Positions 1 to 9,604 of a stretch of 64,000 bases of DNA are shown in pieces. The DNA lies in contig MU859064.1 in NCBI GenBank assembly GCA_033297205.1, forward strand, positions 365,394 through 429,393, given 5' to 3'. Every line of letters starts with the position of its first letter. Position 1 is the stretch's first letter. The translations under genes were made by a program, and so were the position numbers. The notes below the pieces were generated by a model. It was given only the letters and a program-made list of their open reading frames with translations. It was not told where the DNA came from and did not search any database. This DNA comes from Pseudoneurospora amorphoporcata (taxonomy: Eukaryota; Ascomycota; Sordariomycetes; Sordariales; Sordariaceae).

Positions 1-314
1 CGACCGACGCGCAGGAGATTATGTCGCAGCCCTTCTTCAGGAACATCAACTGGGACGACATCTACCACAAGCGGGTGCAGCCGCCTTTCTTGCCCCAGAT
101 CAAGAGCGCGACGGATACGAGCAACTTCGATAGCGAATTTACTAGTGTCACTCCGGTGCTCACGCCCGTTCAGTCAGGTATGTCTTTTTTTCCCCCTTTT
201 ACAACCCCATCATATTAGCATTCTAATAACTGACCTAACCCTTCTTTTACAGTCCTCTCTCAAGCCATGCAGGAAGAGTTCAGAGGCTTCTCCTATACTG
301 CCGACTTTGAGTAA
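1..314 (+). CDS. pkc: Protein kinase C, C-terminal end (partial)
   Basis: This is the last part of a fungal protein kinase C, the AGC kinase that drives the cell-wall integrity MAPK cascade downstream of Rho1. Only the C-terminal AGC tail is in the window; the kinase domain lies off the left edge. Exon <1..177 is read from base 3, intron 178..252 starts GTATGT and ends ACAG, and the last exon is 253..314 ending TAA. The tail carries FFRNINWDDIY, the turn-motif region TSVTPVLTPVQ and the hydrophobic motif FRGFSY a few residues before the stop. These are typical of fungal Pkc1, and the hydrophobic and turn motifs are known phosphorylation sites in the family. The 3' neighbour she9 is convergent. 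Another AGC kinase is possible but much less likely given the near-identical fungal PKC tail. Confidence 0.9.
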
Positions 315-1102
315 ACAAGCAATGTTCAAGTAACTTGGGGTGTGCTAGCATTGTTGAGGTATTAATACGTCCTGGCGTGCGGGATGATGATGACATTATA
401 CAAAGAAGAATCATGATTGGGAACCACAAGGCGGGACCGATGATGTGTGGTTGTAGTGTGGCGTGGGTTGAAGGTTGGGAAGAAGAAGATCTAATAGTTA
501 TTCAACACTAGTTATTATTCTATAGAAAGGAAAGAGAAAGAAGAGAACAAGCGAAATGATGAAAGCCTTTTCGGTTTCGGGTTTGGGTTGTTGAGAGTTG
601 AGGTTTGTGGCAGTTGCATGAAAGAGAAGAGAAGGTTTGATTTTAGGTTGCTTTTCGCTTTGGTTGAACACTTGGTCTCAACCGGTCTTTATCCCTTGAG
701 GCTTTAAGCGTTGTTTGAGATATCATCAAGAGTTTGATATGAGGAGGTGGAAGATGATTGTTGTTGTACATTAGATGAGTAGTAAAGTGTCTTTTTCTGG
801 CCTAATTACTTCCCAATCGTTCTCGTCTAAAGATTATATAGGAAAGATGAGTTAGGCATGTATGTATAAAAGAAGATATGTCTATATACATCGTCGTTCA
901 TCAACAACATGCAGGTATAAAAAACAAAAATAAAAATAATTCATGCTCCGAAGACATCATACAACAGCATACAACCGCGATCAGCAACCAGCGTTCTAGA
1001 AAAGGCCCGCTCCCTTCAAATGCCCATTTTTAAAGACAACAAAATAAATAGAAAGAAATAAAAAAAAAAGATGCCTAATCTATTCACGAACAGCCAAATC
1101 GC
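315..1102. other. Intergenic, convergent 3' ends of pkc and she9
   Basis: AT-rich spacer of about 0.8 kb between two genes transcribed towards each other. It should hold both 3' UTRs. No ORF, RNA gene or repeat was recognised. Confidence 0.6.
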
Positions 1103-2710
1103 CTAAGCCTTACCACTCCCACTCCTCAAAATAAAAAACGCAACGCTAGCAACAACCGCCGCACCGGTCGCCGCGCTCTCCAGCGCCAGCAACGAGACAT
1201 CCTTCATCTTGAGGTCTATCCTCCTGTCGCTGTAGAGGTCGACAACAGCGGCCTTGATTTGCTGAGGATCCGAGAGCGTTTTCTTCCATTTTTGGGCGGT
1301 CTCTTTCCATGTTAGTGGTGGTTGTACCTCCTCTGGTAGTCGTGTTTCTGGTGTTTGTTGTGATTGCTGGGCAGCTTCCTCCGCGGCAGCGGCGATGAAT
1401 TCCGCGCCTAGGTCTATTTCGCCGCCTTTACCCTCGGCGGTTTCTTGGGCACGAGAAGGAGACGAGGTGGTGGATTCCAACGCCCGAATCTCCCTCTCCT
1501 GCTCCATCAACCTCGTCAAATGCGCCATCTCCCTCAGTCCACTCTGCTCCAACGCCTGCCTCACTTGGCCAAGTTCATACCTGACCTCGTCAATCACCCC
1601 CTTTTCGTTTTCGGCAATCCCCTTCATTAACCGCTTCCTTCGCCACGGCTCGGCAACGAATTGCAACACCAAAAACAACAAAACGTTGACACCCATCAGT
1701 CCCCACGTACCCCACGTCGACTGTCGCCTGATTCTATCTGACCAAATCTGTTCCTCGTGGTACCGCTTCAGTATACCGGCGTTCAGGTCCGCCGACAACT
1801 TGCTCTCCTCCGTCTCCGCCTCCGTCAACTCCTGCGCCGCCTGCGCCACCTGCGCTTCCAGCTCATGATCCAATCTGTAAAGACTAGTAAACCGTTCCAG
1901 GTCTAGCGGATTCCACGTGTCCTTCCTTGCTAGCAGGGTCGTCACCTCGCGCTGCGTTGTCGCTCTATGCATGGTGAGAGACTTGTAGTTGTGGCGCGCG
2001 TCGCGCAGGCGTGTCTGGGCTACCCGGTGGGTAACTTCTAGCTCGGCGTTTTGCCGCTTGATTTGCTCGATGGCGCTGTAGCCGGTCAGGTCGTTGAGGG
2101 TTTGGGTGGCGGTCAGAAGGCGGGTTTGGAAGTTGTCCATTATGGTGGAGAAGCGGGCCGAGAGGCGGGCGCGGTGAGCTTCGGTGCGGGAGGGGAGTTC
2201 GGGTTGGCTGCCGTTGGGGTCGTGGTTGGTGTTGTTCTCGGCTGATGTGCTGTCGGTTGTGCTTTCGGACGGGTTGGCGCTGCCGCTAGCGGAGGTGGTA
2301 GAGTCGTATTTGGTAGTCTTGGAGGCTTCGGACTCGGAAGTTGCTTGCGCTTTTGTTTCGGGCTTGGTGGCATCGGCGCTGGTGTCTTCTTTAGCCGGCT
2401 CTGGCGACGGCGGCGCCTCGGTTTGGGCCGGGGGAGGTGGTGGCATAAAGATGACATTGGAGGAGGATTCGGTCTCCTTGTTGTCCACCTTGTTCTCAGT
2501 GGTGTCTTTGGGGGGTTGGGTTGAGAAGAAAAGACGGCCGTCGCGAATGGAGAGGCGGACGGTGCCCTGGCGCATGCCGCATATCGAGGGGTTTATCGGT
2601 CTTCGTGGTACGGGGGCTAATTGGGAGAGAGGACGACCGGATGATAGTGCGCCGGTGCGCCTCCACGAGGAAGGGCGCACAGCTAGCCGGATAGCAGTAG
2701 CGGAGGACAT
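1103..2710 (-). CDS. she9: She9/Mdm33 family mitochondrial inner membrane protein
   Basis: She9 (Mdm33) homologue, a protein of the mitochondrial inner membrane needed for normal mitochondrial shape; overexpression in yeast drives inner-membrane septation. The model is a single exon of 535 residues. The frame is open further upstream to 2887, but the ATG at 2710 was chosen because it starts an Arg/Ser-rich presequence without acidic residues (MSSATAIRLAVRPSSWRR). The order is: presequence, low-complexity Pro/Glu/Ser/Thr linker to about residue 165, long coiled coil including NAELEVTHRVAQTRLRDAR, and the family block LARKDTWNPLDLERFTSLYR. A first membrane span (GLMGVNVLLFLVLQFV) lies near residues 325-345, followed by a basic stretch, a second coiled region, and a second span (GAAVVASVAFFIL) just before the C-terminus. 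The family assignment rests on the coiled-coil block and topology and is strong. Confidence 0.88.
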   Translation of the reverse strand: MSSATAIRLAVRPSSWRRTGALSSGRPLSQLAPVPRRPINPSICGMRQGTVRLSIRDGRLFFSTQPPKDTTENKVDNKETESSSNVIFMPPPPPAQTEAPPSPEPAKEDTSADATKPETKAQATSESEASKTTKYDSTTSASGSANPSESTTDSTSAENNTNHDPNGSQPELPSRTEAHRARLSARFSTIMDNFQTRLLTATQTLNDLTGYSAIEQIKRQNAELEVTHRVAQTRLRDARHNYKSLTMHRATTQREVTTLLARKDTWNPLDLERFTSLYRLDHELEAQVAQAAQELTEAETEESKLSADLNAGILKRYHEEQIWSDRIRRQSTWGTWGLMGVNVLLFLVLQFVAEPWRRKRLMKGIAENEKGVIDEVRYELGQVRQALEQSGLREMAHLTRLMEQEREIRALESTTSSPSRAQETAEGKGGEIDLGAEFIAAAAEEAAQQSQQTPETRLPEEVQPPLTWKETAQKWKKTLSDPQQIKAAVVDLYSDRRIDLKMKDVSLLALESAATGAAVVASVAFFILRSGSGKA

Positions 2711-3513
2711 TGCTGTAGAGAGAGAAAGAAATGGGTGGCCCAACCCAGACCAGACGGGGCGGAAAGAGGGAGGAGAGATCTGGGTCAGTTGCAACGAACG
2801 AGTGTGTTGTTGTCGTCGTCGGCGGTTGGATGCGGTCGAGTGGTGCCAGCAATCGCGCGACTTGGAGCTTGGGGGAATTGCCGGCAAACCTGAGGAGGAA
2901 CCGTGCAGCCGGAGGAGAGCAGTGACGAGCTAATTCCAACTTCCTCCCAATTCCATCCCATCCATCCAACCGGCCCCACCACGCCGACTTTCTGCCGTCC
3001 GATATCCCCTCAGCTCCCTCACCGCCTTGCACGTTGGGATCATCACACAACCCTAACCCTTATTGGCCACTCCGGGACTATCCCCGTTTGGGCATCACGA
3101 CCAAAACAAAGCCCCTGAATTCCTCATCCTCAAGGGGCCCAAGTCGACGTGATACACTCGTCGTCCGGAAGGGGTTCCGACATCACCGTGATGCGGACAA
3201 TAAGGGCACTCACAGTGACGTTTCCCGTCCCATGTTTGACGCACAAGTCAAAATTTCCCCAAGGCTCCGTCACCCGGTAGTTCGCGAGTTGTCGCCCGCC
3301 CTTCCTCCGCCTTGACTCCTCGAGGGTCGAGACCTTCTTCATCATGTGTTCTCTTTCTTTCTTTTCACGTAAAAGTTCGTAGGGGTTTCTTTTTTTTGAC
3401 TGACTTTTAGTTATACCTGGTCGCTATCATCCAGGCTTCTTTTCCATCCCTTGTCGATAACGTTAACCCTCATTCAATCCCTCGTGTTTGTTCACTTTTT
3501 ATATACATAAGCA
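2711..3513. promoter_or_regulatory. Divergent promoter region of she9 and the 3514 gene
   Basis: About 0.8 kb between two divergently transcribed genes, so both 5' regions must lie here. The last 150 bases before 3514 are pyrimidine-rich, as is usual before fungal start codons. No specific factor site is claimed. Confidence 0.5.
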
Positions 3514-5412
3514 ATGCAGGTCATACGTCCACTCATTCTGCATGCTGCGCTGGCCGCAGCTCAGCTCTCAGAACCTGGGGGTCATGGCACATCAAGCGGA
3601 GACAATGCCCTAACAGCAAGCTCGAGTCTACCCACCGAAGGCAGTTCGTCAAACACTTTCTCGAAATCGAGCCCAGCAGTTTCAGTCGATTCCAGCACAG
3701 AGGCAGAAACACCAGTACTAGCCGATCCAGAAGCCGACCACCCCGTGCGATCTACAGGGGTTAATGATGAAGAACTTGAGGGCGCAGGATCACCACAATA
3801 TCTAATGTCAAATCGGCCAGCAGCTTCTGAATCAGTTCAGCCAGAGACAGCCCCCCCAGAAGAAGCCACTGTTCAAGATTTGGGACAGGCTGTGTCACCA
3901 CCGACGGAGACGACGGGAGTTTTCAGATCTGATTCACCGGGCACTCCTATCGCTAGTACACCAGTTGTTGCTTCCGTACCTAGCGCAACCCTGGTAGAAA
4001 CATCCACAGTCACTCCGTCTCCAGCTGAGGCCACAGATGCAGCCATTCTCGCCGTGCCCGACTCGTCATCCCAAGTACTGGAGACACAATCGCCGTCCAT
4101 ATCAACATCCGCCACGCCCACGACAGCAACCAAAAACAAAACCAGCACAATCCTAGCACCACCATCAACCACCTTTCTCTCAATCAAAGCTTCATCCACC
4201 GACCCTGCCAGTCTTGAGTTTATCGCAATAGCCACAAACTCTTCCTCCTCACTCACACTCACAACCCCTTCACCAACCGATTCCGTTCCAGCATTTATAG
4301 CTTTAGCCACGGATTCCTCCTCCTCATCATCCCCCTCGCCCTCTTTCCACTCTTACACTTCTTCTTCTTCCTCCTCCACAATAACAACCAACACCCCCGC
4401 AATGGCTGCTTCCACCACCAACACCTCCGTCGATGCCTCTCTAGACACCTCCTTAAACAATACCAAGTCCTCCTCAAATGAGTACCTCTCCTCCCAAGCC
4501 AAAGTCGCCATCGCACTGGTCTCTGTGGTCGGGGTGTTAGCAGTCATGGCAGTTATCGGTTATGTGCTTTGGCACATGAGGATGCGGGATGCTCGTCTTG
4601 GACGGAATCAAGCAGCATTGGCGAGGGGGGTTGGTGGCGGCGGTGCTAGTGATGGCGCAGATAAGGGGAAGGGAACCGGGGAAGCGGTCCCGAGTCTTGG
4701 GGGAGGAAAGGGTGGAAGCGGGCATAAACGAAATCTAAGCGTGGAGGAAAAGATGAAGCAAGCTCTGGAAAAGGAACATGACGTCCCGTTGAATATTGGA
4801 AAACTTCAATCGGAAGCACAAGATGGCGTTGGGAAGGATGTCGGGAAGACTGCTGCGAAAGCTACTACTGTCAACCGGTTCAGTACGTTCAGCGCCATCA
4901 GCGAGGGCTGCGAGGAAAGCGGAGACAGCCGCCCGGGGACCCAGTCCAGCGAAGGAAGCGGAAGCCAGGCTTCCTACGGGAATAATAAGCCATTGGCAGT
5001 TATGGCGTCGCCCATGGCCATGGGTAGTGAGGACAGCATAACTACGGCAAGTCAGAAAGAAGCTGGTGTTGGGTACGGACTTGGGAGGAGCGAAAGTCTG
5101 GAGAGCGGGGAGAGTCATTATAGCGAGGGCGGACAAGATCAATTTGGGAGGACCGAGACGTTGGAAGGTCAGCGAGGTCGGTATGTGCATGAAAGAAGTG
5201 AAAACCTGCGCAGTCAATGGAGCGATGTGGAGGACTATTATGGAATAGAAAGGTTGGAGACGGATGTACTAGGTTCTGAGAATGTCTCAGCAGGCGATGC
5301 TGGTGGTGCTGGTACTGGTGCTGGTGCTGGTGCCGAAGCGTTGGGGTCGGAGGAGACGTTGGTGAGGACGGAGTCGAGTGCTTCGGGGACGACTGTTGGG
5401 AAGGCGATTTGA
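3514..5412 (+). CDS. Ser/Thr-rich single-pass surface protein, sensor-like
   Basis: Single-exon gene of 632 residues with no recognised enzymatic domain. A short signal peptide (MQVIRPLILHAALAAAQ) is followed by a Ser/Thr/Ala/Pro-rich ectodomain to about residue 325, expected to be heavily O-mannosylated. One membrane span follows at about 331-352 (VAIALVSVVGVLAVMAVIGYVLW), then a basic stop-transfer (RMRDARLGR). The roughly 280-residue cytoplasmic tail is Gly/Ser/Glu-rich with repeated RSESLESGES, RTETLEGQ and RSENL-like units. This layout matches fungal wall-stress sensors of the Mid2/Wsc class, but the Cys-rich WSC domain is absent, so only a Mid2-like comparison is fair. Function is not known from sequence. 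The gene lies near pkc, which may be coincidence. Confidence 0.75.
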   Translation: MQVIRPLILHAALAAAQLSEPGGHGTSSGDNALTASSSLPTEGSSSNTFSKSSPAVSVDSSTEAETPVLADPEADHPVRSTGVNDEELEGAGSPQYLMSNRPAASESVQPETAPPEEATVQDLGQAVSPPTETTGVFRSDSPGTPIASTPVVASVPSATLVETSTVTPSPAEATDAAILAVPDSSSQVLETQSPSISTSATPTTATKNKTSTILAPPSTTFLSIKASSTDPASLEFIAIATNSSSSLTLTTPSPTDSVPAFIALATDSSSSSSPSPSFHSYTSSSSSSTITTNTPAMAASTTNTSVDASLDTSLNNTKSSSNEYLSSQAKVAIALVSVVGVLAVMAVIGYVLWHMRMRDARLGRNQAALARGVGGGGASDGADKGKGTGEAVPSLGGGKGGSGHKRNLSVEEKMKQALEKEHDVPLNIGKLQSEAQDGVGKDVGKTAAKATTVNRFSTFSAISEGCEESGDSRPGTQSSEGSGSQASYGNNKPLAVMASPMAMGSEDSITTASQKEAGVGYGLGRSESLESGESHYSEGGQDQFGRTETLEGQRGRYVHERSENLRSQWSDVEDYYGIERLETDVLGSENVSAGDAGGAGTGAGAGAEALGSEETLVRTESSASGTTVGKAI

Positions 5413-5767
5413 GTATGCAGAATAAACAAACTGGAATAAAAAGGGTCCCGAGGTTTGTCGCCATGTGAAGTCATAACGACTGAACCTTAATCCGACAAGA
5501 AACTACGCTTGGTGAAAATCTCTCGAGCCATCTATAGCGCGCGCATAACTCTATTTACAATTGAAGTGACGCTCACAAACGAAGGGATAGGAAGATTAAC
5601 GTCACAACAAAGATTTCAAGTGTTATCTATTTGCGGTTGACGTACTTAACTAGAATGGCAAAATCACAGGAAAACACAAAACAATCAAGTACAAACGTTG
5701 AACAGACTCAAAAACATGCGACACTCTCCTCGTCGGTTATTACCCATCTGCATCGGCCAATGCCACA
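5413..5767. other. Intergenic, convergent 3' ends
   Basis: Short spacer between the 3514 gene and the convergent GTPase gene. Nothing beyond probable 3' UTRs is seen. Confidence 0.55.
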
Positions 5768-8700
5768 TCACAAGCCCCGTCTCTCCCAAGCTGTCGAGTT
5801 GATCAATCTGGAAAGGCTGAAGGTTTTGACCTTGTCAGTCACCCAACCCACAGCCTGTTCCATCACCTGTTCGACTGTGTCTCCTGCCACTCGTCTCCCT
5901 GAGCCCCAAGTGATACTGTTCGTCGGTAGACTAGGGAAGTCATCTTCACTGCGCACATCAAACCAATTGTTGGACCGACTGGACTGACCAGTATCTCGGT
6001 GACGGCCATTAGGCTCATGTCTTGCCCGACCTCGGTCACTGCGGGACCCCTTCCAGTGAATTCCGAGAGAGACATTGTAGGACTTCTCCCTGAATGACGC
6101 CTCGACCGCTTTTTCGTTGATCTTGACAATGCGTTGAAGGTCCTCGCCAAAATGGGGCAGAGCATACAAGCGATCGACCTGCTCACGGACTCCTTGATCA
6201 TCGAGCAGTTGGTAATCAGTGTCGCCTGTGGCAATGGCCTTGCTGAGAGCATCTACCTTCTCAAGGTGTTCGGCTCTGTACTTCTCAAGCATCTCCAAGG
6301 CGTCTTTGCGCCCTCCACTGTCGACTTTGAGCCGTTCTTGGTTGATGAGATGGTCGACATACTCAACTGTTGCGTCGTTGTAGGGCTCAATAGCATGGCG
6401 CTTCAAGAAGAACCCGAACTGGATTGTCGCCTCTTGAACCTGGGCGTACTCGACCTTGTACTCTTCAATCGCCTTCTTCTTGATATCGATGGCCTTTTGC
6501 TTCAGTTCAAGCTCGGTACCTCGCTTAACCAGATCACTAGCAACGGTGCTGTCCTTGGCCCTGTAGGTTCTGGATCGGTAGTCGTAGTATATGTGCATGT
6601 GATCCATGTAGTTGTGTTTGCAAACGTTGCAGAATCCGTTGGGGCCCATTGATGAACAGCGCTTCAGACCCTCGTGTCCTTTCGTGTTTCTCTTCACCGT
6701 AACCTCTTGAAGAAAACATGGTTTGTGGCACATGGTTTTGTACACCACCGTCGTCTCATCATTGCCTTGGACACCACTCCGAACCTCGACACAGTTGCGA
6801 TGCGTGCAGACCGTGCGGGGACGCCCGACTTCATATGATTCGACGGTATCACGCTGGACATAAAGTCTCTTCACCAGCTCATCCCTGGAAAGTTCGGCCG
6901 TGCGGAGTTCTTGGATGGCATCGTGGTTGGCGGCAATGCTGCTGGCGATCTTTTGCGCGATGCGTGCCATTGGCTCTGTCAACTTCACAATGATGTCGCG
7001 AGTTTCGTTCAGGTTGACCGTGCTGCGCACATTATGAGGTTCAAGACCCTTCAAGTAGTCAAGAAGACGCCTGCATTCGGCCACGGAATAGTCCCAGCTG
7101 CGGGCATTATCCTCGAGAAGGCCCATGTCAACACCTTTTTTCCGAGCTGCAAGGTAGCGGAAACTCTCAGAGTCAAAGCAGTAGACGTTACGCTCGTAAA
7201 GTCCAAGCTTGACCGTTTTGTAGTTGTTTAAGAGCGTCTCAAGAGGCTTAAAGGTGTCGCCAGGCTTGTAGTTGGAGCCCCGAGTATTTGTAAAGCCAAA
7301 GACGATGTTGGTGGCTGCGTTCCGATGTAGCTGGGTCAATAGCTCTTTGATGCAGAACCGAAACATGACCGTCAACCGAGAGGCGTTCGGTTTGAGGAGG
7401 ATGAGGATTCCGTGAAGCTTCTTGTACTTGCGAAGGACCGCGAGTATGTCGGCCATGTTTTTCTTGTCTTGGCTTAGACCTCTGGTGTCGCCAATACCCG
7501 GTGTATCGATGAGACGGACCCTCGTGTGGTCAATGTCAAGAGTGTATACGTTCGTCGACTGCGTAGCAGACTGTCCACGGGCTCCGTCATGTTCATCTTG
7601 ACTGATTCCCATTCTGATATCCTTTTGGACAAACCTCCCGCTTCCGTCGGATTCGTCTTTCATCTGCGTGCTGAAGGAAAAGGGTATCAGGCACTTCAAG
7701 TCCTCTGCCTCAATTGCGTCTTGGAGAGCGCCGAATTGCAAGTAGTTGGCAAATGCGTTGATCCAGGTTGACTTCCCAACACCTGTCTCACCGAGGATGA
7801 GGATGTTCAGCTCTTCAAAGGGCTTGAGCTTGTCCAGCAGTTGGGCGAGTGCGGATCGATCGTAATGTGACCATTCCGTCCCATGTCTCTGATCTCGGCA
7901 CTTGAAAGTCCAGCGGTAGAATGGAGTCGCTCCGCAGTCGCAGTAGAGCCAGTCGTCGACATGGCCGTATTCAACGAGACAACAACAGGAGGCGCAGATC
8001 CATTGGCATCGAAGGGAGTGGTCGCAAGCAGTATTCGGACAAGAAACCTTTACAGGTCTTCTTTGAACAGGCTTAGTGGTGATGGAGCGGTCTAACGCAT
8101 CGCTGTCATACTGCATTGTGCAGTTGGACATCAACACCTTTCGGTGTTCCAGCAAATCCTCGACCACAACTCGGCCGTTCCGGTAATGGCAGATGTATAC
8201 CTTGTCAAGCAGCTGGCCAACGGCATCACAGTCGACGGCCAGCATCAATGACTTGCTGTTGCTGTTGCCGCAAAGAAGTTCCGTAAATAGGCCGATTGTC
8301 TCATACCACTCTGGTGTGTGTAGTAAAGTGAAGCTGAAGTTCAAGACGTAGGTATCCTCATGAGATCTGCGCGACAGAATCGTTGGCAGCGCCGTCGACC
8401 CATAGCCGAGATATGTTGCGCCCAATAGGGAGAGACGCTCCACGAAGGTAAGGATCTCGCTGTGGTTCATCATAGCACGAAGCCCACCAGGGGATAGTTC
8501 GTGGATTCTAGCCTCTGCAAGTAAACAATGAAGCTGTTCCTCGGTTCCTTTACCATCGCGAAAGGCCTGGAGGGCTGTTCCAAAACAGGACTTGAATGAA
8601 AGTTCAGTTGACTGGGCCAGTCGAGGTTGACTCATGATGATGCGGACTTGATCCGGTGGAAGGGCTGCAGGGTAATCATGGCATCGTGCAGCGTAGCGGT

Positions 8701-9604
8701 TGAAATGTTGCTGCGCGTCGGCCCACTCGTCGAGGAATTGAATGAAGAAATCCAGGTACTTGCTGCTCGGCTGGTGGATGATCGACGGCGTCTGAACGTC
8801 CACAAGGTTGAAGAAGGAAAGAAGCGACAACGGAACGAGCGTATATTGCATTGGATTTCCCCTGCCGTCGTTGGTAGCGGAGAGGCGATCTCGGAGTTTT
8901 CCGACAAGGGAAGTGGGAGATTCAGCAGAGACGGGCGTGATCGGTTCACCATCGAGAGCATTGCAAAAAATGGACAAGGTGCAGCCTTTGAAGAGCTCGC
9001 GATGATCGTGCTGAGGGTGGTTTGGAGCTGGCTTGACGGTGCCATGGGTTTCAATGGCAGCTACCTTGAGAGATTGAAAGTCATCGTCAAGGGATTGTTG
9101 CAGACGAGAGAGGTGGTCGGGTTCTGTAGCTTCTGCATGGGCGGTGACAATGAACTGGGCGCCCCAGCTGACACCGACAACGAAATGAGTAGCATTGGTA
9201 GTGGCCAAGACATCGGTGACGAGGAGTTCTTTGATGCCGCTGGCAGCAAGATTGAGATGTTCCTCAACCGTCGTGATGTTGTAATGGAGAGAACACTGAG
9301 CAAAGCGGTCCGAAAGTCTGCGTTGGTCGATGAGGTACAGGCCACAGTCGCTGACTGGGACGAGACCAGCTAGAATGCTGGCCCCAAGCTCAGGGCCAAT
9401 GCCAAGTTCAAAGAGCTTCTGGTGAAATGTGATTGCCTTGTTGAGGCGGGCATCCAGGTGGTTGTTGGGCTTGACTTCCACCGCATTGAGTGGCGACTCT
9501 TTGAAGAGCGACTGAGGAAGGAAGCTGTCGGTGCGTGCATCGTACAGACTTCCCAGGACAGCCACGCCGCCCAATGCCGGACGTTTGAAGAAGGATGAGG
9601 CCAT
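5768..9604 (-). CDS. Stonustoxin-like N-terminus fused to AIG1-type GTPase
   Basis: One uninterrupted exon of 1278 residues. The ATG at 9604 (MASSFFKRPALGG) is preferred over 9661 because it abuts the conserved start of the first domain. Residues ~8-190 resemble the MACPF-like domain of the stonustoxin/verrucotoxin (SNTX) family, with RPALGGVAVLGSLYDARTD as its opening motif. Residues ~280-400 look like the SNTX helical (FAT-like) region and ~415-490 like its thioredoxin-fold domain. Instead of PRY/SPRY, the protein continues with a Cys-rich zinc-ribbon-like module (~520-570; CPNTACDHSLRC, CASCCC, CDCG) and a P-loop GTPase. The G1 motif GETGVGKST is at 605-613, DTPG at 700-703, and a degenerate G4 (FTNTRG) near 771. 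A second Cys/His cluster (CTHRNC, CHKPC, CNVCKHNYMDH) and coiled coils lie in the C-terminal third. There is no signal peptide, so it is probably intracellular. The GTPase call is firm; the SNTX call rests on motif resemblance. Activity is unknown. Confidence 0.8.
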   Translation of the reverse strand: MASSFFKRPALGGVAVLGSLYDARTDSFLPQSLFKESPLNAVEVKPNNHLDARLNKAITFHQKLFELGIGPELGASILAGLVPVSDCGLYLIDQRRLSDRFAQCSLHYNITTVEEHLNLAASGIKELLVTDVLATTNATHFVVGVSWGAQFIVTAHAEATEPDHLSRLQQSLDDDFQSLKVAAIETHGTVKPAPNHPQHDHRELFKGCTLSIFCNALDGEPITPVSAESPTSLVGKLRDRLSATNDGRGNPMQYTLVPLSLLSFFNLVDVQTPSIIHQPSSKYLDFFIQFLDEWADAQQHFNRYAARCHDYPAALPPDQVRIIMSQPRLAQSTELSFKSCFGTALQAFRDGKGTEEQLHCLLAEARIHELSPGGLRAMMNHSEILTFVERLSLLGATYLGYGSTALPTILSRRSHEDTYVLNFSFTLLHTPEWYETIGLFTELLCGNSNSKSLMLAVDCDAVGQLLDKVYICHYRNGRVVVEDLLEHRKVLMSNCTMQYDSDALDRSITTKPVQRRPVKVSCPNTACDHSLRCQWICASCCCLVEYGHVDDWLYCDCGATPFYRWTFKCRDQRHGTEWSHYDRSALAQLLDKLKPFEELNILILGETGVGKSTWINAFANYLQFGALQDAIEAEDLKCLIPFSFSTQMKDESDGSGRFVQKDIRMGISQDEHDGARGQSATQSTNVYTLDIDHTRVRLIDTPGIGDTRGLSQDKKNMADILAVLRKYKKLHGILILLKPNASRLTVMFRFCIKELLTQLHRNAATNIVFGFTNTRGSNYKPGDTFKPLETLLNNYKTVKLGLYERNVYCFDSESFRYLAARKKGVDMGLLEDNARSWDYSVAECRRLLDYLKGLEPHNVRSTVNLNETRDIIVKLTEPMARIAQKIASSIAANHDAIQELRTAELSRDELVKRLYVQRDTVESYEVGRPRTVCTHRNCVEVRSGVQGNDETTVVYKTMCHKPCFLQEVTVKRNTKGHEGLKRCSSMGPNGFCNVCKHNYMDHMHIYYDYRSRTYRAKDSTVASDLVKRGTELELKQKAIDIKKKAIEEYKVEYAQVQEATIQFGFFLKRHAIEPYNDATVEYVDHLINQERLKVDSGGRKDALEMLEKYRAEHLEKVDALSKAIATGDTDYQLLDDQGVREQVDRLYALPHFGEDLQRIVKINEKAVEASFREKSYNVSLGIHWKGSRSDRGRARHEPNGRHRDTGQSSRSNNWFDVRSEDDFPSLPTNSITWGSGRRVAGDTVEQVMEQAVGWVTDKVKTFSLSRLINSTAWERRGL

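Noticed and set aside
2184..2933. 249-codon ORF antisense to she9
   Set aside because: It mirrors the low-complexity linker and presequence of she9.
8627..9373. 248-codon ORF antisense to the GTPase gene
   Set aside because: It is a shadow of the SNTX-like coding region with no domain of its own.
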